Source: Pseudomonas sp. MYb60 (GTDB lineage Bacteria > Pseudomonadota > Gammaproteobacteria > Pseudomonadales > Pseudomonadaceae). From it: a DNA stretch of 64,000 bases. Every line of letters begins with the position of its first letter. Position 1 is the first letter of the stretch. Of the stretch, positions 41,224 through 50,214 are shown one piece after another. The stretch covers positions 20,533-84,532 of the forward strand of contig NZ_PCOZ01000017.1 of assembly GCF_002979555.1 (NCBI RefSeq), written 5' to 3'. The notes beneath the pieces were generated by a model. That model worked only from the letters and a program-made list of their open reading frames with translations, was not told where the DNA came from and did not search any database. The translations under genes were made by a program, and so were the position numbers.

Positions 41224-42123
41224 ATGACTTATTCAGCGAGTGTGGCGAATAATGAAACCATCGGAACGGCAGAGGCGGATATACACAATACTGATATTTT
41301 GCCTCCCCACTATAAGTTTAACGATGATGGTACGTTGACAAGAATGTGGAGGCAAAATGGAAAAATCAATGTAAGTGTCCAGCAAAGCCTTTCGCATAAT
41401 GGTATGACGAGTCATTTTTTGACATTTAGTTTTCGCGACTTAAACCCCGGAGAAACTAATGTAAAGTTAGATTTTTCAAACCCGTCTGAGATGTTCGCCG
41501 TCTACGCAGTCAATAACTCTAATTCCAATATACCCCACACGTTCGCCTCCGGAACGATGACGGTTTCGCTTGCCAGTGGCGGCGATCATTTGACCGCGAC
41601 GTTTTCCGGCCAGGCCTACTCAGGAGCGGGTAATGAGGTAACCATCACAGCGGGTGAAATGGATCTGAAAGGTTTCGAAGCAGCGCCGTCGAGTGGAATG
41701 ACCCCGTCTGGATCAGTCATCGGAGAAGGGTATATAACGGGTTTTATCGATGGAGGCCCCGACAGTGTCTCTGATTTTATAGCCACTGAGGTGGAGCGGA
41801 TTTACGTACCCGGGTGGGGGACTCGGCCGGCCTACTGGCTAATGCGCGGGTTTTGGGTTGCCGGGCAACCCGCTGTCACGCGCGTCTTCGTTATCACGCT
41901 CCTTGAAGGTGAAACCGATCTCGAATACGACTTATCCAGTGATGTAAAAGCGAGTATGAGTTATACCATTCAGAGCCAGTCTCTTATTGGTTCGGCTTTC
42001 ACGGGTGTTTTGAAATTCAGTTCTCTCCCAGGAACGGGGGAAGCGAGAGGTTCCTTCGATTGCCACATGCGTGGGAATGCACCCGCTGATTATCGAGTGA
42101 TCGGAGAATTCCTGGTCCGGTAG
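41224..42123 (+). CDS. Orphan protein of unknown function, AT-richer than neighbours
   Basis: A 299-residue soluble protein without signal peptide or membrane helix. It is rich in Ser, Thr and Gly with beta-type patterning. An N-terminal half (HFLTFSFRDLNPGETNVKLD; ASGTMTVSLASGGDHLTATF) and a C-terminal half (YDLSSDVKASMSYTIQSQSL; FTGVLKFSSLPGTGEARGSF) look like two related beta-sandwich modules. I do not recognise the family. Codon use and base composition differ from neighbouring genes (many AAT, ATA, TTT codons), which suggests transfer. A good ribosome site (GGAGGCGGAG) precedes the ATG. The gene stands alone. Confidence 0.75.
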   Translation: MTYSASVANNETIGTAEADIHNTDILPPHYKFNDDGTLTRMWRQNGKINVSVQQSLSHNGMTSHFLTFSFRDLNPGETNVKLDFSNPSEMFAVYAVNNSNSNIPHTFASGTMTVSLASGGDHLTATFSGQAYSGAGNEVTITAGEMDLKGFEAAPSSGMTPSGSVIGEGYITGFIDGGPDSVSDFIATEVERIYVPGWGTRPAYWLMRGFWVAGQPAVTRVFVITLLEGETDLEYDLSSDVKASMSYTIQSQSLIGSAFTGVLKFSSLPGTGEARGSFDCHMRGNAPADYRVIGEFLVR

Positions 42124-42181
42124 TCATTCGGTTTTCAGGGCAGCGGTGCTTAAGGTTGCAGGGAGGTAGTCTCCCTTTGAA

Positions 42182-43078
42182 TTAATCTTCAAATCCAACC
42201 TGCTCATGAATTTCATCCACCTTCAATTCCAAGCGATACGCTACCGCAATAAACAGCGCCTGGCACAAACACAACGTGGCACTCAATGAGCGGAAGGCGA
42301 ACGATGACCCCTCATTCACCAACAGCACCGCGTTCGCCCGCTTGGCCAGGGGCGACAGGTTGCTGTCGGTGATGATCAGCGTCTTGGCCTGGTGATGCTG
42401 GGCAATACGCAGGCAGTGCTGGGTCTCTTTGCCGTAGGGCGTGAAGCTGATGGCAATCACCAGGTCATTGGCGCGCACGCTGCGCATCTGCTCGCGGTAG
42501 CTGCCGCCCAGGCCGGAGATCAGGTGGATGCGCTTGTTCGTGTGCTGCAGGTTGTAGACCAGGTAGTCGGCCACCGCAAACGAGCGGCGCACGCCGACCA
42601 CGTAGATATTGTCGGCATTCACCACCAGGTCGACGGCCTTGTCGAAGGCCACGTCGTCCAGTTCCAGCCCCAGGCGCTCGATGCCCGACAATGTAGCGTT
42701 GACGCACTCGCGCGCCAGGTCACCGCCGCTGGCTTTCTGCGACTTATTGGCGATCATGCTGCGGATGCGCTGCTGGTAGTTCTGCACCGGCGTGGTCTTG
42801 TGGGTGTAGGCCTCGCGAAACAGCGCCTGCATCTCACTGAACCCACTGAAACCAAAGCGCTGAGAGAACCGCACGATGGCCGAAGGGTGCACTTCGCATT
42901 CACGGGCAATATCGCTGATGCGGTCGACCATGATGCGGTCGCTCTGCTGGCTCATGTAGCTGGCGATGCGTTTGAGTTGGCGCGGCAGGCTTTCGTATTC
43001 GTCGGTGATCAGCTGCAACAGACGTTCGGCATTAATGGGCGGGCTGGCGAGAGCGTCTTGTGAAGGGGTCTCGGGCAT
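42182..43078 (-). CDS. iolR: MurR/RpiR-family regulator of the inositol locus
   Basis: A 298-residue regulator with an N-terminal RpiR HTH (residues about 20-95: YMSQQSDRIMVDRISDIARE; HPSAIVRFSQRFGFSGFSEM) and a C-terminal SIS sugar-phosphate domain (YVVGVRRSFAVADYLVYNLQ; NDLVIAISFTPYGKETQHCL). The ATG at 43078 begins the protein; the long upstream extension is non-homologous. It is divergent from iolC. RpiR proteins of inositol loci repress them until an inositol breakdown intermediate binds; GGAA-N6-TTCC sites in this locus fit that role. Confidence 0.85.
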   Translation of the reverse strand: MPETPSQDALASPPINAERLLQLITDEYESLPRQLKRIASYMSQQSDRIMVDRISDIARECEVHPSAIVRFSQRFGFSGFSEMQALFREAYTHKTTPVQNYQQRIRSMIANKSQKASGGDLARECVNATLSGIERLGLELDDVAFDKAVDLVVNADNIYVVGVRRSFAVADYLVYNLQHTNKRIHLISGLGGSYREQMRSVRANDLVIAISFTPYGKETQHCLRIAQHHQAKTLIITDSNLSPLAKRANAVLLVNEGSSFAFRSLSATLCLCQALFIAVAYRLELKVDEIHEQVGFED

Positions 43079-43224
43079 GGGCAATCCTTCTGGCGTGTTG
43101 TTCTGTTGCGCTGATGGGTGACGCAAGTCTACAGGGTAGGCGCAAAAAAATACCCCGGCATCACGGCCCGCGTGGGCTGCTGAAACGATGCACGGTGGCT
43201 GGAGTGCTCCTGTGCTGACGTATT

Positions 43225-43238
43225 GGAAAATATATTCC
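43225..43238. promoter_or_regulatory. Candidate IolR operator before iolC
   Basis: GGAA-AATATA-TTCC, inside TGGAAAATATATTCCA, fits the GGAA-N6-TTCC motif reported for RpiR-type IolR in Sinorhizobium. A degenerate second half-site (GGAATAAATATTGA, 43254-43267) follows 15 bp on. The site is 125-138 nt before the iolC start. Confidence 0.6.
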
Positions 43239-43362
43239 ACTGAAAATAATTATGGAATAAATATTGATTGCCGTCGCCGGACGTTCTAGTCTGCTCCCAC
43301 CAAAGGCGTTTGCCGTCACCACGGCGGCACAACGCAGGCTGATAAAAATAACAGGAGCCAGC

Positions 43363-45300
43363 ATGGGCCAGACTCGTTTTGCCAGTGGGCGTCAATTGGA
43401 TCTGATTTGCCTCGGACGCCTGGGCGTCGACCTCTATGCGCAACAAGTGGGCGCGCGGCTTGAGGACGTTTCCAGCTTCGCCAAGTACCTCGGCGGTTCC
43501 TCCGCCAACATCGCGTTCGGCACCGCGCGGCTGGGGCTCAAGTCGGCGATGTTGAGCCGGGTAGGGGACGACCACATGGGGCGCTTCCTGGTGGAATCCC
43601 TGGCCCGTGAAGGCTGTGATGTCAGCGGCATCAAGGTTGACCCCGAACGCCTCACGGCCCTGGTGCTGCTGGGACTCAAGGACCGCGAAACCTTTCCCCT
43701 GGTGTTCTACCGCGAGAATTGCGCCGACATGGCCCTGCGCGCCGAGGACATCAGCGAAGCGTTCATCGCCTCCAGCAAGGCCTTGCTGATCACCGGCACG
43801 CATTTCTCCACCGACAGCGTGTACAAGGCCAGCATCCAGGCGCTGGATTACGCGGCCAAGCACAATGTGAAGCGCGTACTTGATATTGACTACCGCCCGG
43901 TGCTGTGGGGCCTGGCGGGCAAGGCTGACGGTGAAACCCGGTTTGTTGCCGACCAGAATGTGAGTGCGCATGTGCAGAAAATCCTGCCGCGCTTTGACCT
44001 GATCGTCGGCACGGAAGAAGAATTTCTGATTGCAGGCGGCAGTGAAGATTTGCTCACCGCGCTGCGCACCGTGCGCGAACTGACCCCGGCCACGCTGGTG
44101 GTGAAGCTTGGCCCACAAGGTTGCACAGTGATCCATGGCGCGATCCCTGCGCGTTTGGAAGACGGCGCGATCTACCCCGGTGTACGGGTTGAAGTGCTCA
44201 ACGTACTCGGCGCCGGCGATGCCTTCATGTCGGGCTTCCTCAGCGGCTGGATCAATGACGCCAGCGACGAACGATGCAGCCAGTTGGCGAATGCCTGCGG
44301 CGGTCTCGTGGTGTCGCGACACGCCTGCGCCCCGGCCATGCCGACCCCCGCCGAACTGGACTACCTGTTCAACAGCCCGGTGCCGATCACCCGACCGGAT
44401 CAGGACGTGACCCTGCAGCGCCTGCATCGTGTATCAGTGCCGCGCAAGCAATGGAAGCAGCTGTTCATCTTCGCCTTTGACCACCGCTGGCAATTGGTCG
44501 ACCTGGCCCAGCGTGCCGGCCAGGACACCTCGCGCATCAGCGATGCCAAGCAACTGTTTATTCAAGCCATCGAACGTGTGGAGCGCAAACTCGCCGAGCA
44601 GGGCATTGCCGCCGATGTAGGCCTGCTGGCCGACCAACGCTTCGGCCAGGACGCCCTCAACGCCGCCAGCGGGCGTGGCTGGTGGATCGCGCGCCCGGTG
44701 GAAGTACAGAATTCGCGGCCGCTGGCGTTCGAACACGGGCGCTCGATTGGCAGCAACCTGATCGCCTGGCCGCAAGAGCAGATCATCAAGTGCCTGGTGC
44801 AATTCCACCCCGACGATGAGCCGTTGCTGCGCCTGGAACAGGAAGCCCAACTCAAGGCGGTGTACGACGCCTCCCTGGTGAGTGGTCATGAACTGTTGCT
44901 GGAAGTCATCCCGCCCAAGGATCACCCGTCCAGCCACCCGGATGTGCTGTACCGCAGCCTCAAGCGCCTGTACAACCTGGGGATCTACCCGGCGTGGTGG
45001 AAGATCGAGGCGCAGCCGGCCGAGGAGTGGGAAAAGCTCGACGCGTTGATTCAGGAGCGCGACCCATATTGCCGTGGCGTGGTACTGCTGGGCCTGAACG
45101 CGTCGGCCGAATGCCTCGCCGCTGGCTTCCAGCAAGCGGGCCAGAGCACCACCTGCCGTGGCTTTGCCGTGGGCCGCACGATCTTCCAGGAACCCAGCCG
45201 TGCGTGGCTGGCAGGGGAGATCGATGACGAGACCTTGATCCAGCATGTGCAGGCGACCTTCGAACAGCTGATCAATGCCTGGCGCAGTGCCCGCGGCTAA
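43363..45300 (+). CDS. iolC: 5-dehydro-2-deoxygluconokinase fused to DUF2090
   Basis: A 645-residue fusion. Residues 10-330 are a PfkB-type kinase (LGGSSANIAFGTARLGLKSA; catalytic NVLGAGDAFMSGFLSGW) that phosphorylates 5-dehydro-2-deoxy-D-gluconate. Residues about 345-645 are a DUF2090 TIM-barrel domain (IFAFDHRWQLVDLAQRAG; LLEVIPPKD; GLNASAECLAAGF), believed to be the next enzyme, the phosphate aldolase. ACAGGAG precedes the ATG at 43363. It is the first structural gene of the inositol operon. Confidence 0.93.
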   Translation: MGQTRFASGRQLDLICLGRLGVDLYAQQVGARLEDVSSFAKYLGGSSANIAFGTARLGLKSAMLSRVGDDHMGRFLVESLAREGCDVSGIKVDPERLTALVLLGLKDRETFPLVFYRENCADMALRAEDISEAFIASSKALLITGTHFSTDSVYKASIQALDYAAKHNVKRVLDIDYRPVLWGLAGKADGETRFVADQNVSAHVQKILPRFDLIVGTEEEFLIAGGSEDLLTALRTVRELTPATLVVKLGPQGCTVIHGAIPARLEDGAIYPGVRVEVLNVLGAGDAFMSGFLSGWINDASDERCSQLANACGGLVVSRHACAPAMPTPAELDYLFNSPVPITRPDQDVTLQRLHRVSVPRKQWKQLFIFAFDHRWQLVDLAQRAGQDTSRISDAKQLFIQAIERVERKLAEQGIAADVGLLADQRFGQDALNAASGRGWWIARPVEVQNSRPLAFEHGRSIGSNLIAWPQEQIIKCLVQFHPDDEPLLRLEQEAQLKAVYDASLVSGHELLLEVIPPKDHPSSHPDVLYRSLKRLYNLGIYPAWWKIEAQPAEEWEKLDALIQERDPYCRGVVLLGLNASAECLAAGFQQAGQSTTCRGFAVGRTIFQEPSRAWLAGEIDDETLIQHVQATFEQLINAWRSARG

Positions 45301-45307
45301 ACCGTTC

Positions 45308-45432
45308 CAAATGTGGAATACAGTCAAATGTGGGAGGGGCGGTGCGACGATTCGCCTTGACCCCGATAGCAGTCTGTCAGGCAGCACGTCTATCACTGAA
45401 CGGCCGCCATCGGGGGCAAACCCTCTCTCACT
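45308..45432. repeat. Degenerate REP doublet between iolC and iolE
   Basis: The core AAATGTGGGAGGGGCGGTGC at the left and ATCGGGGGCAAACCCTCTCT at the right are facing REP halves with decayed sequence. A spacer with GTCTGTCAGGCAGC lies between. It breaks the iol gene series but contains no clear terminator. Confidence 0.65.
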
Positions 45433-45478
45433 TAAAGCAGATCCGAGCGATCTCTAGATAAAAACAATAGGTGCAGCC

Positions 45479-46372
45479 ATGCCCGCAATCCGAATTGGCA
45501 TCAACCCGATTTCCTGGAGCAACGACGACCTGCCGGCCCTGGGCGGAGAAACGCCGCTGAGCACTGCGCTCAGCGAAGGCAAGGAGATCGGCTACGAAGG
45601 TTTTGAACTCAACGGCAAGTTCCCCAAGGACGCCAAGGGCGTCGGCGACGTGTTGCGCCCCTATGACCTGGCGTTGGTGTCCGGCTGGTACTCCAGCCGC
45701 CTGGCGCGGCGCTCGGTGGCTGAGGAAATCCAAGCCATCGCCGGTCACGTCGAGTTGCTCAAGCAGAACGGCGCGACGGTGCTGGTCTACGGTGAAGTCG
45801 CCGACTCGATCCAGGGCTCGCGCATCCGCCTGATCGAACGCCCGCGTTTGCACAGCGAGCAAGCCTGGCAGGACTATGCCGACAAGCTCACCGAGCTGGC
45901 GCGTTTCACCCTGTCTCAGGGCGTGCGCCTGGCCTACCACCACCATATGGGTGCCTACGTCGAATCCCCCGAGGATATCGACCAACTCATGCAGCGCACG
46001 GGCCCGGAAGTCGGCCTGCTGTTTGATTCGGGCCATTGCTACATGGGCGGCGGAGATCCCCTCGCCGTGCTGAAAAAGCACATCGACCGCATCTGCCACG
46101 TGCACTTCAAGGACGTGCGCAAAGCCGTGGTGCAACTGGCGCGCAACCAGATGTGGAGCTTCCCGGACTGCATCGTCAACGGCACCTTCACTGTGCCCGG
46201 CGATGGCGATATCGACTTCGCCGAACTGCTCGACGTGCTGCTGGCCGCCAAATACGAAGGCTGGCTGGTGGTGGAAGCCGAGCAGGACCCAGCCGTCGCA
46301 CCGAGCTACGTGTACGCGAAAAAGGGCTACGACACCCTGCGCGCGCTGCTCAACGAGAGGACGCAAGCATGA
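45479..46372 (+). CDS. iolE: myo-Inosose-2 dehydratase
   Basis: A 297-residue TIM-barrel enzyme that dehydrates 2-keto-myo-inositol to the trihydroxycyclohexane dione. It has the IolE start IRIGINPISWSNDDLPALGG, metal-site stretches LAYHHHMGAYVES and GLLFDSGHCYMGGGDPL, and RICHVHFKDVR. Its stop overlaps iolB (ATGA). Length is normal. Confidence 0.95.
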   Translation: MPAIRIGINPISWSNDDLPALGGETPLSTALSEGKEIGYEGFELNGKFPKDAKGVGDVLRPYDLALVSGWYSSRLARRSVAEEIQAIAGHVELLKQNGATVLVYGEVADSIQGSRIRLIERPRLHSEQAWQDYADKLTELARFTLSQGVRLAYHHHMGAYVESPEDIDQLMQRTGPEVGLLFDSGHCYMGGGDPLAVLKKHIDRICHVHFKDVRKAVVQLARNQMWSFPDCIVNGTFTVPGDGDIDFAELLDVLLAAKYEGWLVVEAEQDPAVAPSYVYAKKGYDTLRALLNERTQA

Positions 46373-47157
46373 GCCTGCTGGTCAAGAGCAACAAACGCGG
46401 ACACACCATGGTGGCCCTGGAAGAAGGGCGTCTTGAGTACGTGGGCTTCAAGGCCTACCGCCTGAGCCTGGGCGAAACCCTGCCGGTCAGCGCTGGTGAC
46501 AAGGAATTGTGCCTGGTGCTGCTCAGTGGCCGGGTAAATATTGAAGGCGAAGGGTTCGACTGGCAGAACCTGGGTGATCGTCAATCAGTGTTCGAAGACA
46601 AATCGCCCTTCGCCGCCTACCTGCCGCCGGGCACTACGGCGCAGGTCACCGCGTTGAGTGATGTGCAGATTGCCGTGTGTGCCGCCCCCGGCGCCGGTGG
46701 CTATGAACCACGCCTGATTCGCCCGGAACACTGCAAGCGCAGTGTGCGCGGCAAAGGCGCCAACACCCGCTACGTGTGCGACATCCTGCCAGACACCGAG
46801 CCGGCCCATTCGCTGTTGGTGGTGGAAGTGCGCACGCCGTCCGGGCATTCGTCCAGCTACCCGCCGCACAAGCACGACACTGACGACCTGCCGCATCAGA
46901 GCTTCCTCGAAGAAACCTACTACCACCAGATCAACCCGCCCCAAGGTTTCGTGTTCCAGCGTGTGTACACCGACGACCGCAGCATCGACCAGGCCATGGC
47001 CGTGGAAAACAGCGACCTGGTGGTGGTGCCCAAGGGGTATCACCCGGTCAGCGTGCCTTACGGCTACGAGTCCTATTACCTCAACGTGATGGCCGGCCCC
47101 AAGCGTGCCTGGCACTTCCATAACGACCCGCAGCACAGCTGGCTACTGGACCTTTAA
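46369..47157 (+). CDS. iolB: 5-Deoxy-glucuronate isomerase
   Basis: A 262-residue double-cupin isomerase that turns 5-deoxy-glucuronate into 5-dehydro-2-deoxygluconate. It has the family stretches SSYPPHKHDTDDLP and EETYYHQINPPQGFVFQRVY, with His metal ligands, and ends HFHNDPQHSWLLDL. It overlaps iolE by ATGA and is followed by iolD after 10 nt. Confidence 0.95.
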   Translation: MSLLVKSNKRGHTMVALEEGRLEYVGFKAYRLSLGETLPVSAGDKELCLVLLSGRVNIEGEGFDWQNLGDRQSVFEDKSPFAAYLPPGTTAQVTALSDVQIAVCAAPGAGGYEPRLIRPEHCKRSVRGKGANTRYVCDILPDTEPAHSLLVVEVRTPSGHSSSYPPHKHDTDDLPHQSFLEETYYHQINPPQGFVFQRVYTDDRSIDQAMAVENSDLVVVPKGYHPVSVPYGYESYYLNVMAGPKRAWHFHNDPQHSWLLDL

Positions 47158-47167
47158 GGGGCGCGAC

Positions 47168-49099
47168 ATGACCACAACCCGACTGACCATGGCTCAGGCC
47201 CTGGTGAAGTTCCTCGACAACCAATACATCGAAGTCGATGGCGTAGAGAGCAAGTTTGTCGCCGGCGTGTTTACCATCTTTGGCCACGGCAACGTGCTGG
47301 GCCTGGGCCAGGCACTGGAGCAGGACGCCGGTGAATTGGTGGTGCACCAGGGCCGCAACGAGCAGGGCATGGCCCACGCAGCCATCGGGTTTGCCAAGCA
47401 GCACCTGCGCCGCAAGATCTACGCGTGCACCGCGTCGGTCGGCCCTGGCGCGGCCAACATGCTCACCGCGGCGGCGACCGCCACCGCCAACCGTATCCCA
47501 TTGCTGTTGCTGCCCGGCGATGTCTACGCAAGTCGCCAGCCCGACCCGGTGCTGCAACAGATCGAGCAGTTTCACGACCTGAGCATCAGCACCAACGATG
47601 CCTTCCGCTCCGTGAGCAAGTACTGGGACCGTATCAACCGCCCCGAGCAGTTGATGACGGCTGCGATCCACGCCATGCGCGTGCTGACCGACCCCGCGGA
47701 AACCGGCGCGGTAACCCTGGCATTGCCCCAGGATGTGCAGGCCGAAGCCTGGGACTATCCGGATTATTTCCTGCAAAAACGTGTGCACCGCCTCGACCGT
47801 CGCCCGGCCACCCCGGCGATGATCAGTGACGCGCTGGCCGCGTTCCAGGGCAAGCGCAAGCCGCTGATCATCTGCGGTGGCGGGGTGAAATACTCCGGCG
47901 CCCATGCGGCGCTGCAAGCCTTCGCCGAACGCTTTGAGATTCCTTTCGCCGAAACCCAGGCTGGCAAGAGCGCGGTGGTTTCCAGCCATCCGCTGAACGT
48001 CGGCGGCATCGGTGAGACCGGCTGCCTGGCAGCCAACCTGCTGGCGCCGGAAGCGGACCTGATCATCGGCATCGGCACCCGTTATACCGACTTCACCACC
48101 TCGTCAAAATCGCTGTTCAAGCACGGCGAAGTGACGTTCCTGAACCTCAATATCAGCCCCTGCGATGTGTTGAAACTCGACGCGGTGCAAGTGCTGGCCG
48201 ACGCGCAACTGGCCTTGGGTGCACTGGGTGACGCCCTCGGCGACTATCGCTCCGGCTGGGGCGAACAGGTCCGCGAGGCCAAGGCGCAACTGGACGCCGA
48301 AGTCGACCGCGTGCACGAGGTGGACTATACCGGCGACGGTTTCGTACCCGAAGTCGACGACCACCTTGACCGCGCCGTGTTGCGCGAATTCATCGAGCTG
48401 ACCGGTTCGTGCCTGACCCAGAGCCGCGTGCTCGGCGTGCTCAACCAGACCCTGGCCGACGATGCGATCATCGTCGCCGCCGCCGGCAGCCTGCCCGGCG
48501 ACCTGCAGCGCGTGTGGCGCAGCAAGGGCGTCAACACCTACCACGTCGAATACGGTTATTCGTGCATGGGCTATGAGATCAACGCCGCGCTGGGGGTGAA
48601 GCTTGCCGAGCCGAGCCGTGAGGTCTACGCCCTGGTCGGCGACGGCTCGTACATGATGCTGCATTCGGAGTTGGCCACCTCGATCCAGGAGCGTCGCAAG
48701 ATCAACGTGGTGCTGCTGGACAACATGGCCTTCGGTTGCATCAACAACTTGCAGATCGGCAACGGCATGGACAGCTTCGGCACTGAATTCCGCTATCGCA
48801 ACCCCGAGAGCGGCAAGCTCGACGGCGGCCTGGTGCCGGTGGATTTCGCCATGAGTGCAGCGGCTTATGGCTGCAAGACTTACAAGGTCAGCACCGTGGA
48901 GCAACTTGAAGCGGCGTTGGCCGACGCGCGGACCCAGACGGTCTCGACACTGATCGACATCAAGGTACTGCCCAAGACCATGGTGCATGGCTATCTGTCG
49001 TGGTGGCGAGTGGGCGTGGCGCAGGTGTCCACCAGCGAGCGCACGAATGCAGCGGCAAAAAAACTCAATGAACACCTGGCCAAGGCCCGGCAGTACTAA
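47168..49099 (+). CDS. iolD: 3D-(3,5/4)-trihydroxycyclohexane-1,2-dione hydrolase
   Basis: A 643-residue thiamine-diphosphate enzyme that opens the inositol-derived ring. It has the N-terminal ThDP domain with GHGNVLGLGQAL and HQGRNEQGMAHAAIGFAKQH, a central domain, and the C-terminal cofactor motif GDGSYMMLHSELATSIQ...VLLDN. TTAAGGGGCG precedes the ATG at 47168. Length and motif order are as in other IolD proteins. Confidence 0.95.
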   Translation: MTTTRLTMAQALVKFLDNQYIEVDGVESKFVAGVFTIFGHGNVLGLGQALEQDAGELVVHQGRNEQGMAHAAIGFAKQHLRRKIYACTASVGPGAANMLTAAATATANRIPLLLLPGDVYASRQPDPVLQQIEQFHDLSISTNDAFRSVSKYWDRINRPEQLMTAAIHAMRVLTDPAETGAVTLALPQDVQAEAWDYPDYFLQKRVHRLDRRPATPAMISDALAAFQGKRKPLIICGGGVKYSGAHAALQAFAERFEIPFAETQAGKSAVVSSHPLNVGGIGETGCLAANLLAPEADLIIGIGTRYTDFTTSSKSLFKHGEVTFLNLNISPCDVLKLDAVQVLADAQLALGALGDALGDYRSGWGEQVREAKAQLDAEVDRVHEVDYTGDGFVPEVDDHLDRAVLREFIELTGSCLTQSRVLGVLNQTLADDAIIVAAAGSLPGDLQRVWRSKGVNTYHVEYGYSCMGYEINAALGVKLAEPSREVYALVGDGSYMMLHSELATSIQERRKINVVLLDNMAFGCINNLQIGNGMDSFGTEFRYRNPESGKLDGGLVPVDFAMSAAAYGCKTYKVSTVEQLEAALADARTQTVSTLIDIKVLPKTMVHGYLSWWRVGVAQVSTSERTNAAAKKLNEHLAKARQY

Positions 49100-49117
49100 T
49101 AACAAGAGGGGTTTTAC

Positions 49118-50128
49118 ATGTCTTTGAAGCTTGGAGTGATCGGTACCGGCGCCATTGGCCGCGACCATATCCGTCGTTGCAGCCAGACCCTGCTCAACAG
49201 CCAGGTAGTGGCCGTGACCGATATCAACCTGGAGCAGGCCGCCAAGGTGGTGGCTGACCTGGGTATCAGCGCCGAGGTGTATGCCGACGGCCACGCGCTG
49301 ATCAAGGCGCCCGAGGTGGAAGCGGTGCTGGTCACCTCGTGGGGCCCCAGCCATGAAGAATTCGTGCTGGCCGCCATCGCTGCCGGCAAACCGGTGTTCT
49401 GCGAAAAACCCCTGGCGGTCACTGCGGCCGGCTGCCGCAAGATCGTCGACGCCGAAGTGGCCTACGGCAAGCGCCTGGTGCAAGTGGGCTTCATGCGTCC
49501 CTACGATGAAGGCTACCGCGCACTCAAGGCCGTGATCGACAGCGGCCAGATCGGCGAGCCGCTGATGCTGCATTGCGCCCACCGCAACCCGACGGTGGGC
49601 GAGAACTACAAGACCGACATGGCGATCACCGACACCCTGATCCACGAACTCGATGTGTTGCGCTGGTTGCTCGACGACGACTACGTGTCGGTACAAGTGG
49701 TGTTCCCGCGCAAATCCAGCAAAGCCCTGGCGCACCTGCGCGACCCACAGATCGTGCTGCTGGAAACCGCCAAAGGCACGCGCATCGATGTGGAAGTGTT
49801 CGTGAACTGCCAATACGGCTACGACATCCAGTGCGAGGTGGTGGGGGAGACCGGCATTGCCAAACTGCCGGAGCCGTCCCAGGTGCAACTGCGCAGTGAG
49901 GCGAAGCTGTCCAATGCAATCCTGATGGATTGGAAAGACCGGTTCATCGGTGCGTATGACGTCGAGTTGCAGGCCTTCATTGATAGTGTGCGCGCCGGTC
50001 AAGTCGGCGGGCCGTCGGCGTGGGACGGGTTTGCCGCTGCGGTGGCGGCGGATGCGTGCATTGAAGCGCAGAACAGTGAACAGATCGTGAAAGTCAGCCT
50101 CCCGGATCGCCCGCGCTTCTACGGCTGA
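49118..50128 (+). CDS. iolG: myo-Inositol 2-dehydrogenase
   Basis: A 336-residue NAD-dependent oxidoreductase of the Gfo/Idh/MocA family. It has the Rossmann motif GTGAIGRDH, the catalytic EKPLAV region (FCEKPLAVTAAG), and TDTLIHELDVLRWLL with the catalytic His. It starts inositol breakdown by making 2-keto-myo-inositol. It lies 18 nt after iolD. Confidence 0.94.
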   Translation: MSLKLGVIGTGAIGRDHIRRCSQTLLNSQVVAVTDINLEQAAKVVADLGISAEVYADGHALIKAPEVEAVLVTSWGPSHEEFVLAAIAAGKPVFCEKPLAVTAAGCRKIVDAEVAYGKRLVQVGFMRPYDEGYRALKAVIDSGQIGEPLMLHCAHRNPTVGENYKTDMAITDTLIHELDVLRWLLDDDYVSVQVVFPRKSSKALAHLRDPQIVLLETAKGTRIDVEVFVNCQYGYDIQCEVVGETGIAKLPEPSQVQLRSEAKLSNAILMDWKDRFIGAYDVELQAFIDSVRAGQVGGPSAWDGFAAAVAADACIEAQNSEQIVKVSLPDRPRFYG

Positions 50129-50149
50129 CCCATTGGAGCAATGAGGTCA

Positions 50150-50179
50150 ATGTGGGAGGGGGCTTGCCCCCTCCCACAT
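50150..50179. repeat. REP hairpin after iolG
   Basis: ATGTGGGAGGGGG and CCCCCTCCCACAT form a perfect 13-bp stem around CTTG. It may partly end or stabilise the iolC-G transcript before the next dehydrogenase. Confidence 0.8.
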
Positions 50180-50214
50180 TTGATTGGGTTTCCAATTTGA
50201 GTTGGGAGTTGATT

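Noticed and set aside
48104..50002. A 632-codon antisense frame across iolD and iolG
   Set aside because: It spans two well-supported sense genes and has no motif of its own.
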